From: Alitta virens
Lineage: Eukaryota; Annelida; Polychaeta; Phyllodocida; Nereididae
NCBI GenBank assembly: GCA_932294295.1
Contig: OW028573.1
Location: 692,001-756,000, forward strand
DNA: 64,000 nt
Direction: 5' to 3'
Of the stretch, positions 46,501 to 55,862 are shown in pieces; position 1 is the stretch's first letter, and each line of letters opens with the position of its first letter. Under the pieces are notes generated by a model. The model was not told where the DNA came from. It made no database searches and was given only the letters and a program-made list of their open reading frames with translations. The position numbers and the translations under genes were made by a program.

Positions 46501-49500
46501 TCACTTTGCTTTGCTATTGCTTCTGCCAAAACCAAAATTTTTTTTCAAAATCTGAAACACATCAGGGTAAAATCGCACATTTTGACTTCACAATTTTAGA
46601 GATCCTGCAAAGCCTCCTGCTAAAAACGGCATCTAAACAGGACCCGCATTTATTGCTCAATGAATAGGTTCAGCAGAAAGATTTTTTTTGTTTGCCGGGG
46701 TTCTTAATGTAATGTGGATTTGATAGATTAATTGTAGGTAGTAGAAAACACAATAATGTATGGTTTAACGCAAAAATAAATACGGTGGTTTTTCGTATGT
46801 ACCCTACTTATACTCCATACCTTGAGTTAGTGGTCCTGTAGTCTCATTTTCCTCTGCTATCACTATCAGATCCTCATCATGGTCAGATAAATGGCTTCAG
46901 CAACAGGTGTCTCTGGCTCCTGCTCTGCTGATACACATGAAAAAGAAAAAAAAGAGTCCTTTTGCTTAGAAATCTCCAATTTAGTTTTGCAAAAAGTCAA
47001 TAACTACAGATCTCTAATTCTGAACAACAAAATGTAAAAATAATGTAGTGTATGGAGAACAGAATATAGAGTCAAGTATAGGGGAATAGGTTGAGAGAAG
47101 TGTTTGTTGTGGTGAAAACACCCGAACTGACTGTGGTGCAGTCTGACCTTGATATATACAGTCAATTCAAACAAAGGATTGTAGGGGGCCAGTTGCACCC
47201 TCATTAAATATGCAAATGATGCAGGTGCACTGGCAAGCCAATGGAATATACAACAAACAAGAACTCAATTAACATTCAAGTAACTCTGAGACATGATCTA
47301 TAAACTGACATATTAATACTAGACACTAAATATTATAAAATCATTGTGATAGGTGATCCTGAGGGACTTAAGATATTATTCAACAACTTAATAAAACCAA
47401 GGCTGGCCTCAATCTAAAATAGGGAAATAACTTCAGTTTATCCTTGGAAACCATCAATATCATTTCACGTTTTTTTATATCTGGGCCTAGGGCTTTATCA
47501 GCATAGAGCTATCATAATGTATTCTATGACAGATCACGTATATTTGAGCAAACGAATGCTCGCATAGGCAGTGTAGGCAGGGGGGGGGGGGGGGGTTGTC
47601 TACTGTGTTTACATTGTAGGCCTAGTGCAAGTAATTAACCGAAATAGTTGCATATTCTCAAAGTATGGTGAAAACCAAATATGTGAACTAGTGTTGCAGC
47701 TGCTTGTGAGACTCTCAGCACAATTCATCCTAAATTAATGTCAACAAAGGTATTCTAATTGGTGTAAAAAAAATGTTGAAGAGTATGAGTTTTACAGGTT
47801 ACATGAAAACATCAAGAAAGTCCAATTTCATCTAATGCTCATTAAAGCACATTTCAAATTATGACTGGGATTTGATAAAATGTTATACCTGACAGTCTCA
47901 GCCAATTTGTAATTCATAAATTGCGTCATAGTTATTTCGCAGTTCCTTGTTTTTACAGATGTTATTGCAAATTTGATCTTTATAATTACCAAATATTGCA
48001 ATGTTATTGTTTAAATTCTATCATGTTAAAAAATTTCATATGTGCTTTAAAGGCCAATAGGAGATCACTAATCTCATTAGTGTCGTTGTGTCAGTGCAAA
48101 AAAAAAGTATACAATTACTCTTGTTTTTAATGTCCAAGTGGTCCATGTCTGATGATCATTCGGACAATTTTTAAGGTTACAAAAAAGCTGCTACAACACA
48201 TTATGGATTTCAAAATGATCCATGTTTAGCTGTTACAGAAATGTTGCACACATAACAGACTATGTGTCACTGAGTATCAAACTTGCTTAATGTTGTTGTT
48301 TTGTTTTTTGTGAGATATTTTACCAAATGCAAACGAATGTCCCAAAAGAGCTAGACCCTGACTCCCCTTATGACTAAATACAAGTGGTAAAATTTGGAAT
48401 ACTGAATCAAATTTCCGTGAGTGAATGCTGTTTTGAAACATTAAAATGTGAGCTTTAAGGTTCATATGTCATTTAGGACCATAACCATGGTGTCTCTAGT
48501 GACTCCATGCCATAAGTGAGGTTGGGATGCTGATATTTTTTCCAATTGTGGTTTGTATGCTGAAACTCATTTTCCTACTGTTGCACTTGTTGAAATCACG
48601 GGGTGGAATGCTGTATCATGATTTGGCTACTGTACTGATACAACATGAGAAACTCCCCCCCCCCCACCCCCCACACCCGGAATGGAAAAATACATACACA
48701 AAAGCAATTATTAATTCATTATATCTTTGGAAAATTTGCCATATAAGAAGTACTTCAGTATCGGCATTATTGATAGACATTTATCAATATGAGCATGCAA
48801 AGTGGATGAGACCAATTTAAAACTGTAGCATCCGTTTAAATAGGCATTTTACTTAAAGAAAAAGTATATGAACCTTACCTAAATAAAAATATAATCTTCG
48901 GGTAGGTGCATGCATGTCTAGTCCAGAAGGTACATCAACATCACACCATGGCCCATTGCCTCTTGTTCTGATGATTTTCATCTGTATCTCACTAAAAGAG
49001 AGACAAAAGGGTTCCATATAGTTGTTTCGCTATATAACTGCGAACATTCAAATAAAATTAGGCAATTTAAAAATCTGTATTCAGTTCCAGGTGGATATGG
49101 CCTCTCATTAAGTTGAAATGCATACATATGCTAAACTGATTGATAAAGAAAAAAAAAACTGAACATGGAGACAAACTGCAGGGGCAGTGGCACCATTTAA
49201 CTTATATATTGATCTTTTTGTTTGAAATAGAAGAATAGGAAATTGATAGCTGAAAACCTTTACTCTAATAAATTTCAATTTAGCCTACGATGCATGCATA
49301 AATGTTTTCAATTTTGTGCCCTCCCTGGCTGGGGGTGATAAATTCAAGTGCATGTATTGCATTTTGCTTTCCAGTATTTAAACATTAGTATAAGTAAAAT
49401 GCAAACCCTTCAATGTCAAATGTGGCTTTGATAGTGCTGGCAACTTGTTGCCTTGTCATTTTTCTGGAGAAATATGCACTTCTCAGCTTTCCTTGTGCCC

Positions 49501-49703
49501 TGCCATCCGTGTCATATCCACGTGGCACCGAATCACGCTGCAACTCTTCTGCAGAGAGATGCCACAGATGCCTTTGAAAAGGGATGGCATTTCGATTTAT
49601 CCCCGCTCGTGGACGACCTCTGCCTCGATATCCCGGTGTAGCTGGTGGAGCCACGTGTCTTGCCCCGCCCTGTCTGCCCAGTTCACCTGCATTGCGTATG
49701 AGT
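37497..49703 (-). CDS. Multi-exon cellular gene, product uncharacterised (partial)
   Basis: At least ten short exons on the minus strand, in order 49407-49703, 48879-48991, 46821-46927, 46461-46522, 45138-45220, 43814-43884, 43235-43318, 43076-43154, 42445-42535, one of three exons near 39 kb, 38306-38375 and 37497-37548. All have AG acceptors and GT donors, and the codon phases join at each junction, which is strong evidence for a real gene. The 5' exon is not found. The protein starts with an Arg/Gly-rich stretch (RGRGRPRAG, like an AT-hook), then QRHLWHLSAEELQ, an acidic linker (SDHDEDLIVIAEEN), helical parts, a charged coil (QTERDLREAQDREFAEAMA) and VEEHPSVEEHPSVEEL. The coil resembles segments in invertebrate predictions named G2/M-phase E3 ligase-like, from memory only. 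One exon carries a frame break, so the allele or assembly may be faulty. Confidence 0.8.
37740..37985 (-). mobile_element. tRNA-derived SINE (head at 37,985)
   Basis: On the minus strand GGCAGCTGTGGTGGAATGG then TTAGCATGGCTGC resembles the 5' part of a tRNA, with a polymerase III A-box (TGGTGGAATGG). The B-box (AGAGTTTAATTCTT) is degenerate. A body of about 200 bp follows. The end is not defined. Confidence 0.55.
38306..38375 (-). CDS. Exon with VEEHPS repeats
   Basis: 70 bases, donor GTGAGT. Reads PMVEEHPSVEEHPSVEEL and RKRRL, an internal 18-base tandem duplication. The acceptor is inferred at GTAAAG|TCC because the only open frame has TAA just before it. With copy A-C exons, TG plus T completes the codon. 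Confidence 0.65.
39023..39075 (-). CDS. Duplicated exon, copy C (53 bases), diverged
   Basis: Acceptor GCGCAAAATACAG, 53 bases, donor GTGAGT. In the joined phase it reads NLQQNAVPLQLVLRKRI plus TG. Related to copies A and B throughout and one codon longer. Length is again 2 modulo 3. Confidence 0.6.
39216..39265 (-). CDS. Duplicated exon, copy B (50 bases)
   Basis: Same exon and same flanks as copy A, with GAGAGAGAGACAG as acceptor. The hAT-type MITE lies between copies A and B. Confidence 0.6.
39343..39539. mobile_element. hAT-type MITE, 197 bp
   Basis: Ends CAGTGGCATAGCTA and TAGCTATGCCACTG form a perfect 14-bp terminal inverted repeat. TCTGTCAT is duplicated exactly on both sides (39335-39342, 39540-39547), the 8-bp target duplication of hAT elements. 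The interior carries two long C runs and no protein. Confidence 0.95.
39622..39671 (-). CDS. Duplicated exon, copy A (50 bases)
   Basis: Acceptor TTCAAAGGAGAGAGGCAG, 50 bases, donor GTGAGT. In phase with exons 9 and 38,306 it reads KLQQNEVPLLLVGMII plus TG; another open frame reads VAAERSSTPSGRDDNL. Exon bases are identical to copy B. Splice use is not proved. Confidence 0.6.
39820..41705 (+). mobile_element. Second copy of the LINE family, 5'-truncated in RT
   Basis: The retroelement starts about 39,820 (LFNLYLLDMCEYL), just after the RT B-domain, and the frame stays open to 41,127 through THLLYADDLVLIS, the thumb and the CX2CX9HX4C finger. Residues before position ~37 of the open frame come from host DNA. 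The 3' UTR has ATT-rich simple sequence and ends with ATGACACATGTATC, TTGTCAAAAAAATAAT and an AT repeat, as in the copy at 8.9-11.3 kb. It lies in the intron between exon 9 and the duplicated exons. The frame has no break, so the insertion is fairly recent. Confidence 0.9.
41706..42440. other. Intron sequence
   Basis: No exon or named repeat seen. ACTAGAGACTCCATGG at 42,081-42,096 is part of a dispersed motif (see findings). Confidence 0.5.
42445..42535 (-). CDS. Exon 9, charged coil (QTERDLREAQDREFAEAMA)
   Basis: Acceptor TTTGCATGTTAG, 91 bases, donor GTAAGT. Reads RRLQTERDLREAQDREFAEA and ends ADRRAGTI in phase 0. The R-D/E-x-x-E-A-Q-D-x-E-F pattern resembles helices next to UBX or HECT regions; no such domain is seen downstream. 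Confidence 0.87.
43076..43154 (-). CDS. Exon 8 (ILINELAIARHISS)
   Basis: Acceptor GTATTTTTAG, 79 bases, donor GTTAGT. Reads ILINELAIARHISSALEECK and EIKQT plus two bases. Predicted helix. Confidence 0.87.
43235..43318 (-). CDS. Exon 7 (PRLYRSGWSTQVP)
   Basis: Acceptor TTTCCCTGTGTTCTAG, 84 bases, donor GTAGTT. Reads PRLYRSGWSTQVPSSPGNTW and DTSMDER plus one base. The downstream intron is only 80 bases. Confidence 0.85.
43814..43884 (-). CDS. Exon 6 (SLVSLERDILLW)
   Basis: Acceptor TTTTTGCCTGCAG, 71 bases, donor GTAAAC. Reads SLVSLERDILLWVCDSSWKE and AEQ plus one base. Confidence 0.85.
43885..45137. other. Intron with dispersed repeat copy
   Basis: GACTTCAACCACCACCAGCC near 44,420 repeats 43,470-43,520. 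No exon seen. Confidence 0.5.
45138..45220 (-). CDS. Exon 5 (GKVLCASSAIP)
   Basis: Acceptor TTCTTGATTCCGCAG, 83 bases, donor GTGAGT. Reads GKVLCASSAIPMVTLVMDHL and on to NSDL plus two bases. Confidence 0.85.
46461..46522 (-). CDS. Exon 4 (AIAKQSDMKMP)
   Basis: Acceptor TTTTGGTTTTGGCAG, 62 bases, donor GTAAGT. Reads AIAKQSDMKMPKLLAMSLEE and ends in phase 0. Confidence 0.85.
46821..46927 (-). CDS. Exon 3, acidic, carries a one-base frame break
   Basis: Acceptor TTTTTCATGTGTATCAG, 107 bases, donor GTATGG. The upstream phase gives EQEPETPVAEAI and would then hit TGA. The frame required downstream gives SDHDEDLIVIAEENETTGPL. 107 bases do not fit the phases on both sides; 108 would. The change lies around GCCATTTATCTGACC (46,889-46,903 on the plus strand). 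Confidence 0.8.
46928..48878. other. Intron
   Basis: A G18 run at 47,580-47,597 and a C run near 48,655. CCATGGTGTCTCTAGTGACT at 48,487 belongs to a dispersed motif. No exon seen. Confidence 0.5.
48879..48991 (-). CDS. Exon 2 (EIQMKIIRTRG)
   Basis: Acceptor TTTTGTCTCTCTTTTAG, 113 bases, donor GTAAGG. Reads EIQMKIIRTRGNGPWCDVD and ends RRLYFYL plus one base. Confidence 0.85.
49407..49703 (-). CDS. Exon 1 seen (RGRGRPRAG exon)
   Basis: Acceptor TTTTTGTCCATTCCAG; 297 bases; donor GG|GTTTGC, which is weak. Starts with one base of a split codon, leaves two. Reads LIRNAGELGRQGG, RGRGRPRAG, FQRHLWHLSAEELQ, KMTRQQVASTIKATFDIEG. The frame runs on a further few codons past the donor to a stop, but the joined phase to 48,991 favours splicing here. 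Confidence 0.75.
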
Positions 49704-50881
49704 CTGGAATGGACAAAAAGGAGTCAGTAACTCAAGGAGTCAGTTAAAAAATTGATAGCACAATTTTTGTGTGACTCTTTCTTGTACGCTTCACTTTATT
49801 AACGGGCAGTGATAATGCTATAAGTGTCTTTTGGAAGAATTCTCAACTATTTCTCGTATAAAGATAAAATTATGTTTAAATAAAAGTGGTCCTCCTGTCA
49901 GATAATAACAAACTGAAAAATTATTATATTATAAATAATTTAAGATTCTAAAAATAAAATAAAATATAAAGCCGTATGCAAAGCAACATGGTTGAAATTT
50001 ATTGATAAAACATTTATTTTGGATAATTCTGTAAGCTTCATTGAAACGTTTACATGATTAAAACATATTCATGTAATCAACAAAAATGTAGCATGTAATA
50101 ATTTACGTTAAATTTCGCAGTAAATCACTGTCAGGTAGACATTTGATGAGTGATTGAATGTAGGGGAAATATGCCTGCTGAATTTGTGTTTGAATAATTT
50201 AAACTCTGAAGTTTACATTTTGGCTAAAAAAATACCCAATGATGACTTATAGCCTTATTAAAAGTATATAGATTGGTACGAATGTCTGAATTTCTATTTA
50301 CGCATATAATATTAACTTGATTTGGTAATTTTGAGAATTCCCTTAATAGAAATGTCCACATCCAAGCTAGGAATTGCCATGATTATCCTATATATGGTAT
50401 GTCTTCTTTGGCATTTAAACCTCTCTACCTGGTATATTATTGCCCTACAATGTTTTGGCATATCGAGGTAATTGGGCATTCATTGGATAAACAATGGAGT
50501 GACACCATGGATGAACTAATGAAGCAATATGGATCACTGGGCTTCAGAGAGAACACCACTCATCAATGATAACTTTGCACCAGCAGCAATCAGTTGTCTT
50601 GGTACCAAATCAAAGTTTTGTTTCATGTTGTACAACATTTGCATCATCTAATTCCGCATGACCTCAGGTTTTTAAAGGTATTTCCATCGAATTTCTAGTC
50701 TTAATATAAAGACAGTCATGGGTCTAAAAAATTTCTGATTACAACTATATATCAAATATGCAATCCTATTAAATCTCGAATTAACTCAAGAATCCATCAA
50801 CAGCCATAGATGAGCTATGTCTATCTGAAAGCTGAACAACTTGCCTTCATGGTGATTATTATGTCATAGTGGGTATTGAAT
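49704..50881. other. AT-rich sequence upstream of the exons
   Basis: No further exon of the minus-strand gene was identified. Confidence 0.45.
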
Positions 50882-51244
50882 TGTGCCGAACTAAAGTTAG
50901 ATGAAGATGCCTTTATTCACGCGAATCATTATACGAGCTGTGAATCTGTAAATATTTTGAACAAAAATAATAATATTACAATATAATAATCACAAAATAA
51001 TATTACAATAATTATTAATGTCATTATTAATATCATCTATAAATATCCAGCAAATGCATAATATACAAATATACAAATAATAATAATGCCTAAATTAACT
51101 ACCAATTACTTACAAAACACATGGCATCATCAGCACAATCCAATTAATATTCCACCAGGGGGAGAAAAAATCAACATTGACCTGTAGTGCCCCCTTGAGA
51201 ATATGTATACAATATGAATGATAACAGCCTAGATGGCTGTTACA
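50882..51244 (-). repeat. Probable 3' LTR of the BEL/Pao element
   Basis: On the minus strand it starts TGTAACAGCC directly after AAGGTTTGGGAG (purine tract), has AATAAAGGCATC (poly(A) signal) near the end and closes with TTCGGCACA. It lies 58 bases past the end of pol. No second LTR was found, so this rests on position and TG...CA ends. Confidence 0.5.
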
Positions 51245-51302
51245 CTCCCAAACCTTAAATTTACCGCAAATTTAACATCATACAGAAAATCAAACATCAA
51301 AT

Positions 51303-54300
51303 TTACATATCATTGCTTGGCATGACTTGTTCAACAATGCCAATGGGCCACACTCCCCGAGGAGTTTGTTCATCAGATATCAGAACCAGATCTCCAACTT
51401 TGAAGTTTCTGCTTTTGTCAAGCCACTTACACCTTCTCTGAAGCTCTGGAACATATTCCCTGAGCCATCGACACCAAAATTGATCTGCAAGGTGCTGCAC
51501 AGCACGCCACTTTTTACGATAAAGATCAGCTTCACAAAATTGGCCTGGTGACACAACAACATATTCTCGTGATAATATCAGGTGATTTGGTGTGAGGGCC
51601 CTGTCATCCAGAACATCGTTACTAACTTTTGTTAATGGTCGACCATTTAAGATGCATTCGATTTCGCACAATACAGTTTGTAACATATCATCAGACATTC
51701 GGGATGACAAATTGACATTGAGCAAACCAGCTTACACTTTTTTAACTGTTCTTATGAGTCTTTCCCATATTCCACCTATATGCGATGCATATGGGGGATT
51801 GAATTTCCACTCTATCTCTTTGACAACAGCATACCTTTCAATCTTTTGAAAATCAAGTGTTTTTATGCTTTTAGCCAACTCAGATCGTCCTCCAATGACA
51901 TTTGTGCCATTATCACAAAATATGGTCTGAGGTTGACCACGTCTAGCCATGAACCTTTTTAAACCATTGATAAAGCTATCAATATCCATTCCTGCTAAAA
52001 CTTCGAGATGAACAGCACGACACGCCAAACAAGTAAAAATACACCCATACCTTTTGACTTGAGATCTACCTTGCTTGATCAAAATTGGCCCGAAGCAATC
52101 CAAACCAACATCAACAAATGGCGGTTTTCCGGGGTCTATTATTTCTGAAGGCAAATCCGCCATAAACTGAGTACTGGGTGAAGCAAACAACCTTTTGCAC
52201 TTGAAACAATTGCGAGCCACAAATTTAACAACATTTCTCACATGTGTGATCCAATACCTTCGTCGAATAAGAGACACGACCCATTCGGTACCAAGATGTG
52301 CAATATCATGGAACTTGCATGCAATAAGTTTGGCAATTGTATGAGAATGGGGTATCAAATAGGGATTCTTGAAATCTCTACTAAACATAGCATTCTTGAG
52401 ACGACCACCTACTCTGATCATACCATTCTCATTAATGAAAGGAGACAAATTCCTGACCGAACTTGATTTTGCAACACTTTGACCCCTTTTAAGGGTCTTG
52501 AACTCATCTGCATAACACTTGTGTTGAACATACTCTATAATGGCAAATTCAGAATTCCTGACATCATGAACAGTAAGTCCAGTATGCAAACCATCTTTAC
52601 CAGTTTTGAGATATTGTTTGAATTTGAGAAACCACCCAACGGCCCGTTTAAGCCTGTACCAGCTCGAGTAATACTCAAGGAGCTTATCAGTTGCAAACAT
52701 TTCTCCTGCACTAACAGCACATGATTTAACCTCAGACTTAACTTCTGGATCATCACTTGGCACCATGACATCAATCGAATGAGATGGCCACTCAGATTTG
52801 TATTGTTTGAGAAATTCAGGACCATCATAGAACTCACTTGCATCAAAAGAATCCAAAGTTTGGCCTCGAGTTAGAGCATCCGCTGGATTTTCAGATCCAG
52901 GTATATGATGCCACTGCTCAGGTTCAGTCGATTCTCTAATGACACTGACCCGATTTGCTACAAATACTTTGAATCTGCGACTCTCATTTGCGATATATTT
53001 TAACACCAACTCACTATCGACCCAGAAGTGTGAAGACACAAGTTCTAAACTCAATTGTTTTCTGAGCAAGACATCCATTTGAGAAGCCAAAACAGCTGCC
53101 TGCAACTCCAAGTGGGGTATTGTTACTACTTTCATAGGAGCCACCTTGCTCTTGCTAATGAGTAGAGTAGTATGAATGCGTCCCTCCTTATTAATACACC
53201 GCAAATAGCTACAGCAACCGTAGGCACGTTCACTGCTATCACTAAAATGATGCAATTCCATCACAGAGTCATCAAATTCATGTGGTTTCACACACCTACG
53301 AATTCTGATTTTACTCAGCTCACGCAAACCCATAAGCCAGGAAATCCACCTATTTCTCAATTCAAGAGGCAACTCTTCATCCCATTCATACTTTAGCCTG
53401 GTAGCCTCCTGAAACAATATCTTGCCTACAATAATCATTGGACTAACCAAGCCTAATGTATCATAAATTGATGCAATTGTACTTAGCATGGATTTTCTTG
53501 TCACTACCTTTTCAGTGTCAACATTGACCACAAAATACAATTCATCAGACTGAACATTCCAATGAATGCCCAGGGCTTTGCTACATGAATCTGGGTCAAG
53601 CTGTTTTACCTCTTTAGCCCGATTCTCTTCTGGTATGCTAGATAGGACTTTGGAATCATTAACGACAAATTTTGTAAGATTGAAACCTCCGCTTGACAAC
53701 AGTTTCCTGGTCTCATGGACAACCTGTACCGCTTTATCCACACTGGGAACTGACTTGAGACAATCATCAACATAAAAGTCGTTGAGTACTACATCTGAAA
53801 TAAGTGGAGTAACCTCTTGATTATCTTCTACAGTGCGTCTCAAAGCATATGTGGCACTGCTAGAGCACCATATGCCTCCAAATACATGACATTTCATTCT
53901 GTAATGTACCAAATTTCCTTCGGAAACAAAACATACAAAACGCAAGACATCTCTATCCTAAAGGTGGAACACGGACCTGGTAATACATGGACTTAACATC
54001 CGTCATCACGCAAACTTCATGCTGTCGAAACCTAAGAAGGACATGAATCAACTTGTTTGTCAGATCAGGCCCTTGATGACACTTATCATTTAAAGACTCT
54101 CCTTCGAAACGTGACGCACAGTCGAAAACTACGCGAAGTTTGTCAGGCTTCTTTTCACTAATAACAGCGTGATGTGGGAGATAACAGACTTTATCAACCT
54201 AGTCAATTTCATTGACTGGAACCAGTTCTGCATAGCCAGAGTCAAGGAGTTTAATTATTTCATTATTATACCTTTCAGTGAGACCTCTTTTGTCTAAGCT

Positions 54301-54513
54301 TGCCTTCAATGAGAACAAGCGGGACCTAGCAACTGCAATGTTATTGGGGATAACAACATCATCTTTCCATGGTATAGGGATTTGGTAATGGCCATCAATA
54401 AACTGAGTTTCCCTATCCCACAAATCTACAACCTTTGCGTGCAAAGTTGTGTGGGCACTTTTGCGTGCAAGTTGACCTGACATCTGGGTGTTGAAAGACA
54501 CTTTTGCGTGCAA
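51303..54513 (-). pseudogene. BEL/Pao retrotransposon pol (RT-RNase H-integrase), broken
   Basis: Three open segments on the minus strand cover RT start (54513-54199), RT/RNase H/integrase (53945-51732) and integrase C-terminus (51725-51303). In the 737-residue middle part: RT YVDD 58-61; RNase H acidic residues in FSDSSE 234-239, HLE 278-280, WVDSE 308-312 and NPADALTRG 353-361; integrase zinc site H546, H550, C580, C583; integrase D616, D678, E728. The last segment is the DUF5641-type end. Breaks are a TAG at 54199, a one-base frame change near 53,955 and a TAA at 51732. Gag and protease are missing. This is a Pao/BEL-type element, decayed but with every catalytic residue in place. Confidence 0.93.
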
Positions 54514-54625
54514 AGTTAACTATACATCTGGGTGTCTACACTATTATTTGTGTTTTTTTGGTTAGCTCATTGTGTTGGTACTTTTGCGTGCAAGTTGACC
54601 TGACATCTGGGTTTAACTATACATC
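54425..54625. repeat. Short tandem repeats at the broken 5' edge of pol
   Basis: TTTGCGTGCAA occurs four times (about 54,433, 54,460, 54,503, 54,586), each followed by AGTT, and three are followed by CATCTGGGT. The repeats extend beyond the point where pol homology stops. Confidence 0.75.
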
Positions 54626-55860
54626 TTTGTTGTTGTTGATAAAATTTATCTTGTCAGTTTTAAGAATCAAAAAAGATAGTCACTGTATGGGTGATTGTGT
54701 TTTGTTGTTGGCCAGTTTGCTGGTTGGTAAATTTATCATTAAATGTAACATTGTTTGAGTTAAAAAAAGAATTCATAATTCTATTAAGGCATTGTCTGGG
54801 GTGGACACTTTAGTAAATTATTAAAGTATAACCAATCATAATGACTACTAGTCCATGGGCCAGAAATTGAAACCCTCCCTCCCCCTTGGGAATTTTGGAG
54901 ACCTATATAGTATCAAAGGTGGATGTCTTAGGTATAAGAATCTGCCTGTTTGCATCTTTATAACGTCAACATTCACCAGTTAGGGACATATTAGTAACCG
55001 GAAGTCGGCGGAAAAATTATGAAAATTGCCGATGATATATTGCCAGAAAAATGCTTATATCTACAAAAGTAATAAACATATAGACTAACAGATTAAATGT
55101 TGTATGAAAGCTTATAAGATACTAAATCCATTACATATGTGTGTTTTGAGCCTTAAGGAACCCTTAAAGTTCCAGGTAGGCCTAAATGTTCAAAATTTAC
55201 TGAAAATATTCTAAAATTTGTATTTACGTTCAAATAAGTTTGATTCTTGAGAAGCCAAACAACGAAAATACCAGTAAACAAGCATATGGTTATAGCCCTC
55301 ATTCTAAGCTTTCATAAGATGTATAACACATTGATATATCTAAAATATAAAGGTCTAAGACAAAGACATTTCCAATTGAGTTATCGAAGTAAATTTCTCA
55401 CAATTTTGCAATATTTGAACAATAATTGGTAATCTACTCTGTATCTATTGTGAGACCAAATCTACTGCACAAATGACATGAACATTGAAATATATGCTAG
55501 ATCTACAAATTGGGTCCACAGCTGTTAAATTGAAACAGGAATATCAGCAGCATCTAAATATCTAATCAATCTTAATTATAACAAACTTCATAAGTGAAAT
55601 CTGAACAAGACTTAATGCAACACAAGGGATTATCACAAGCATACATTTATTCAAATGTCTAGTTATCTCATCTATTGTGAAAGCACTCCAATAACATTAC
55701 TACCAGTGCTACATCCAATAATTACACTTGTATCATATGCACAATTGGAGATAATCAAATAAGGAACAGTGATAATCATCAACGACACCAAGAACAGTGA
55801 GAAGCACCAGTTAACAGAGTACCTATCACACGCCTGAAAACTCATTCATTCATTCATTAA
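54626..55860. other. AT-rich spacer, nothing recognised
   Basis: No gene or repeat seen apart from a short CATT repeat at 55,845-55,858. Confidence 0.5.
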
Positions 55861-55862
55861 CA

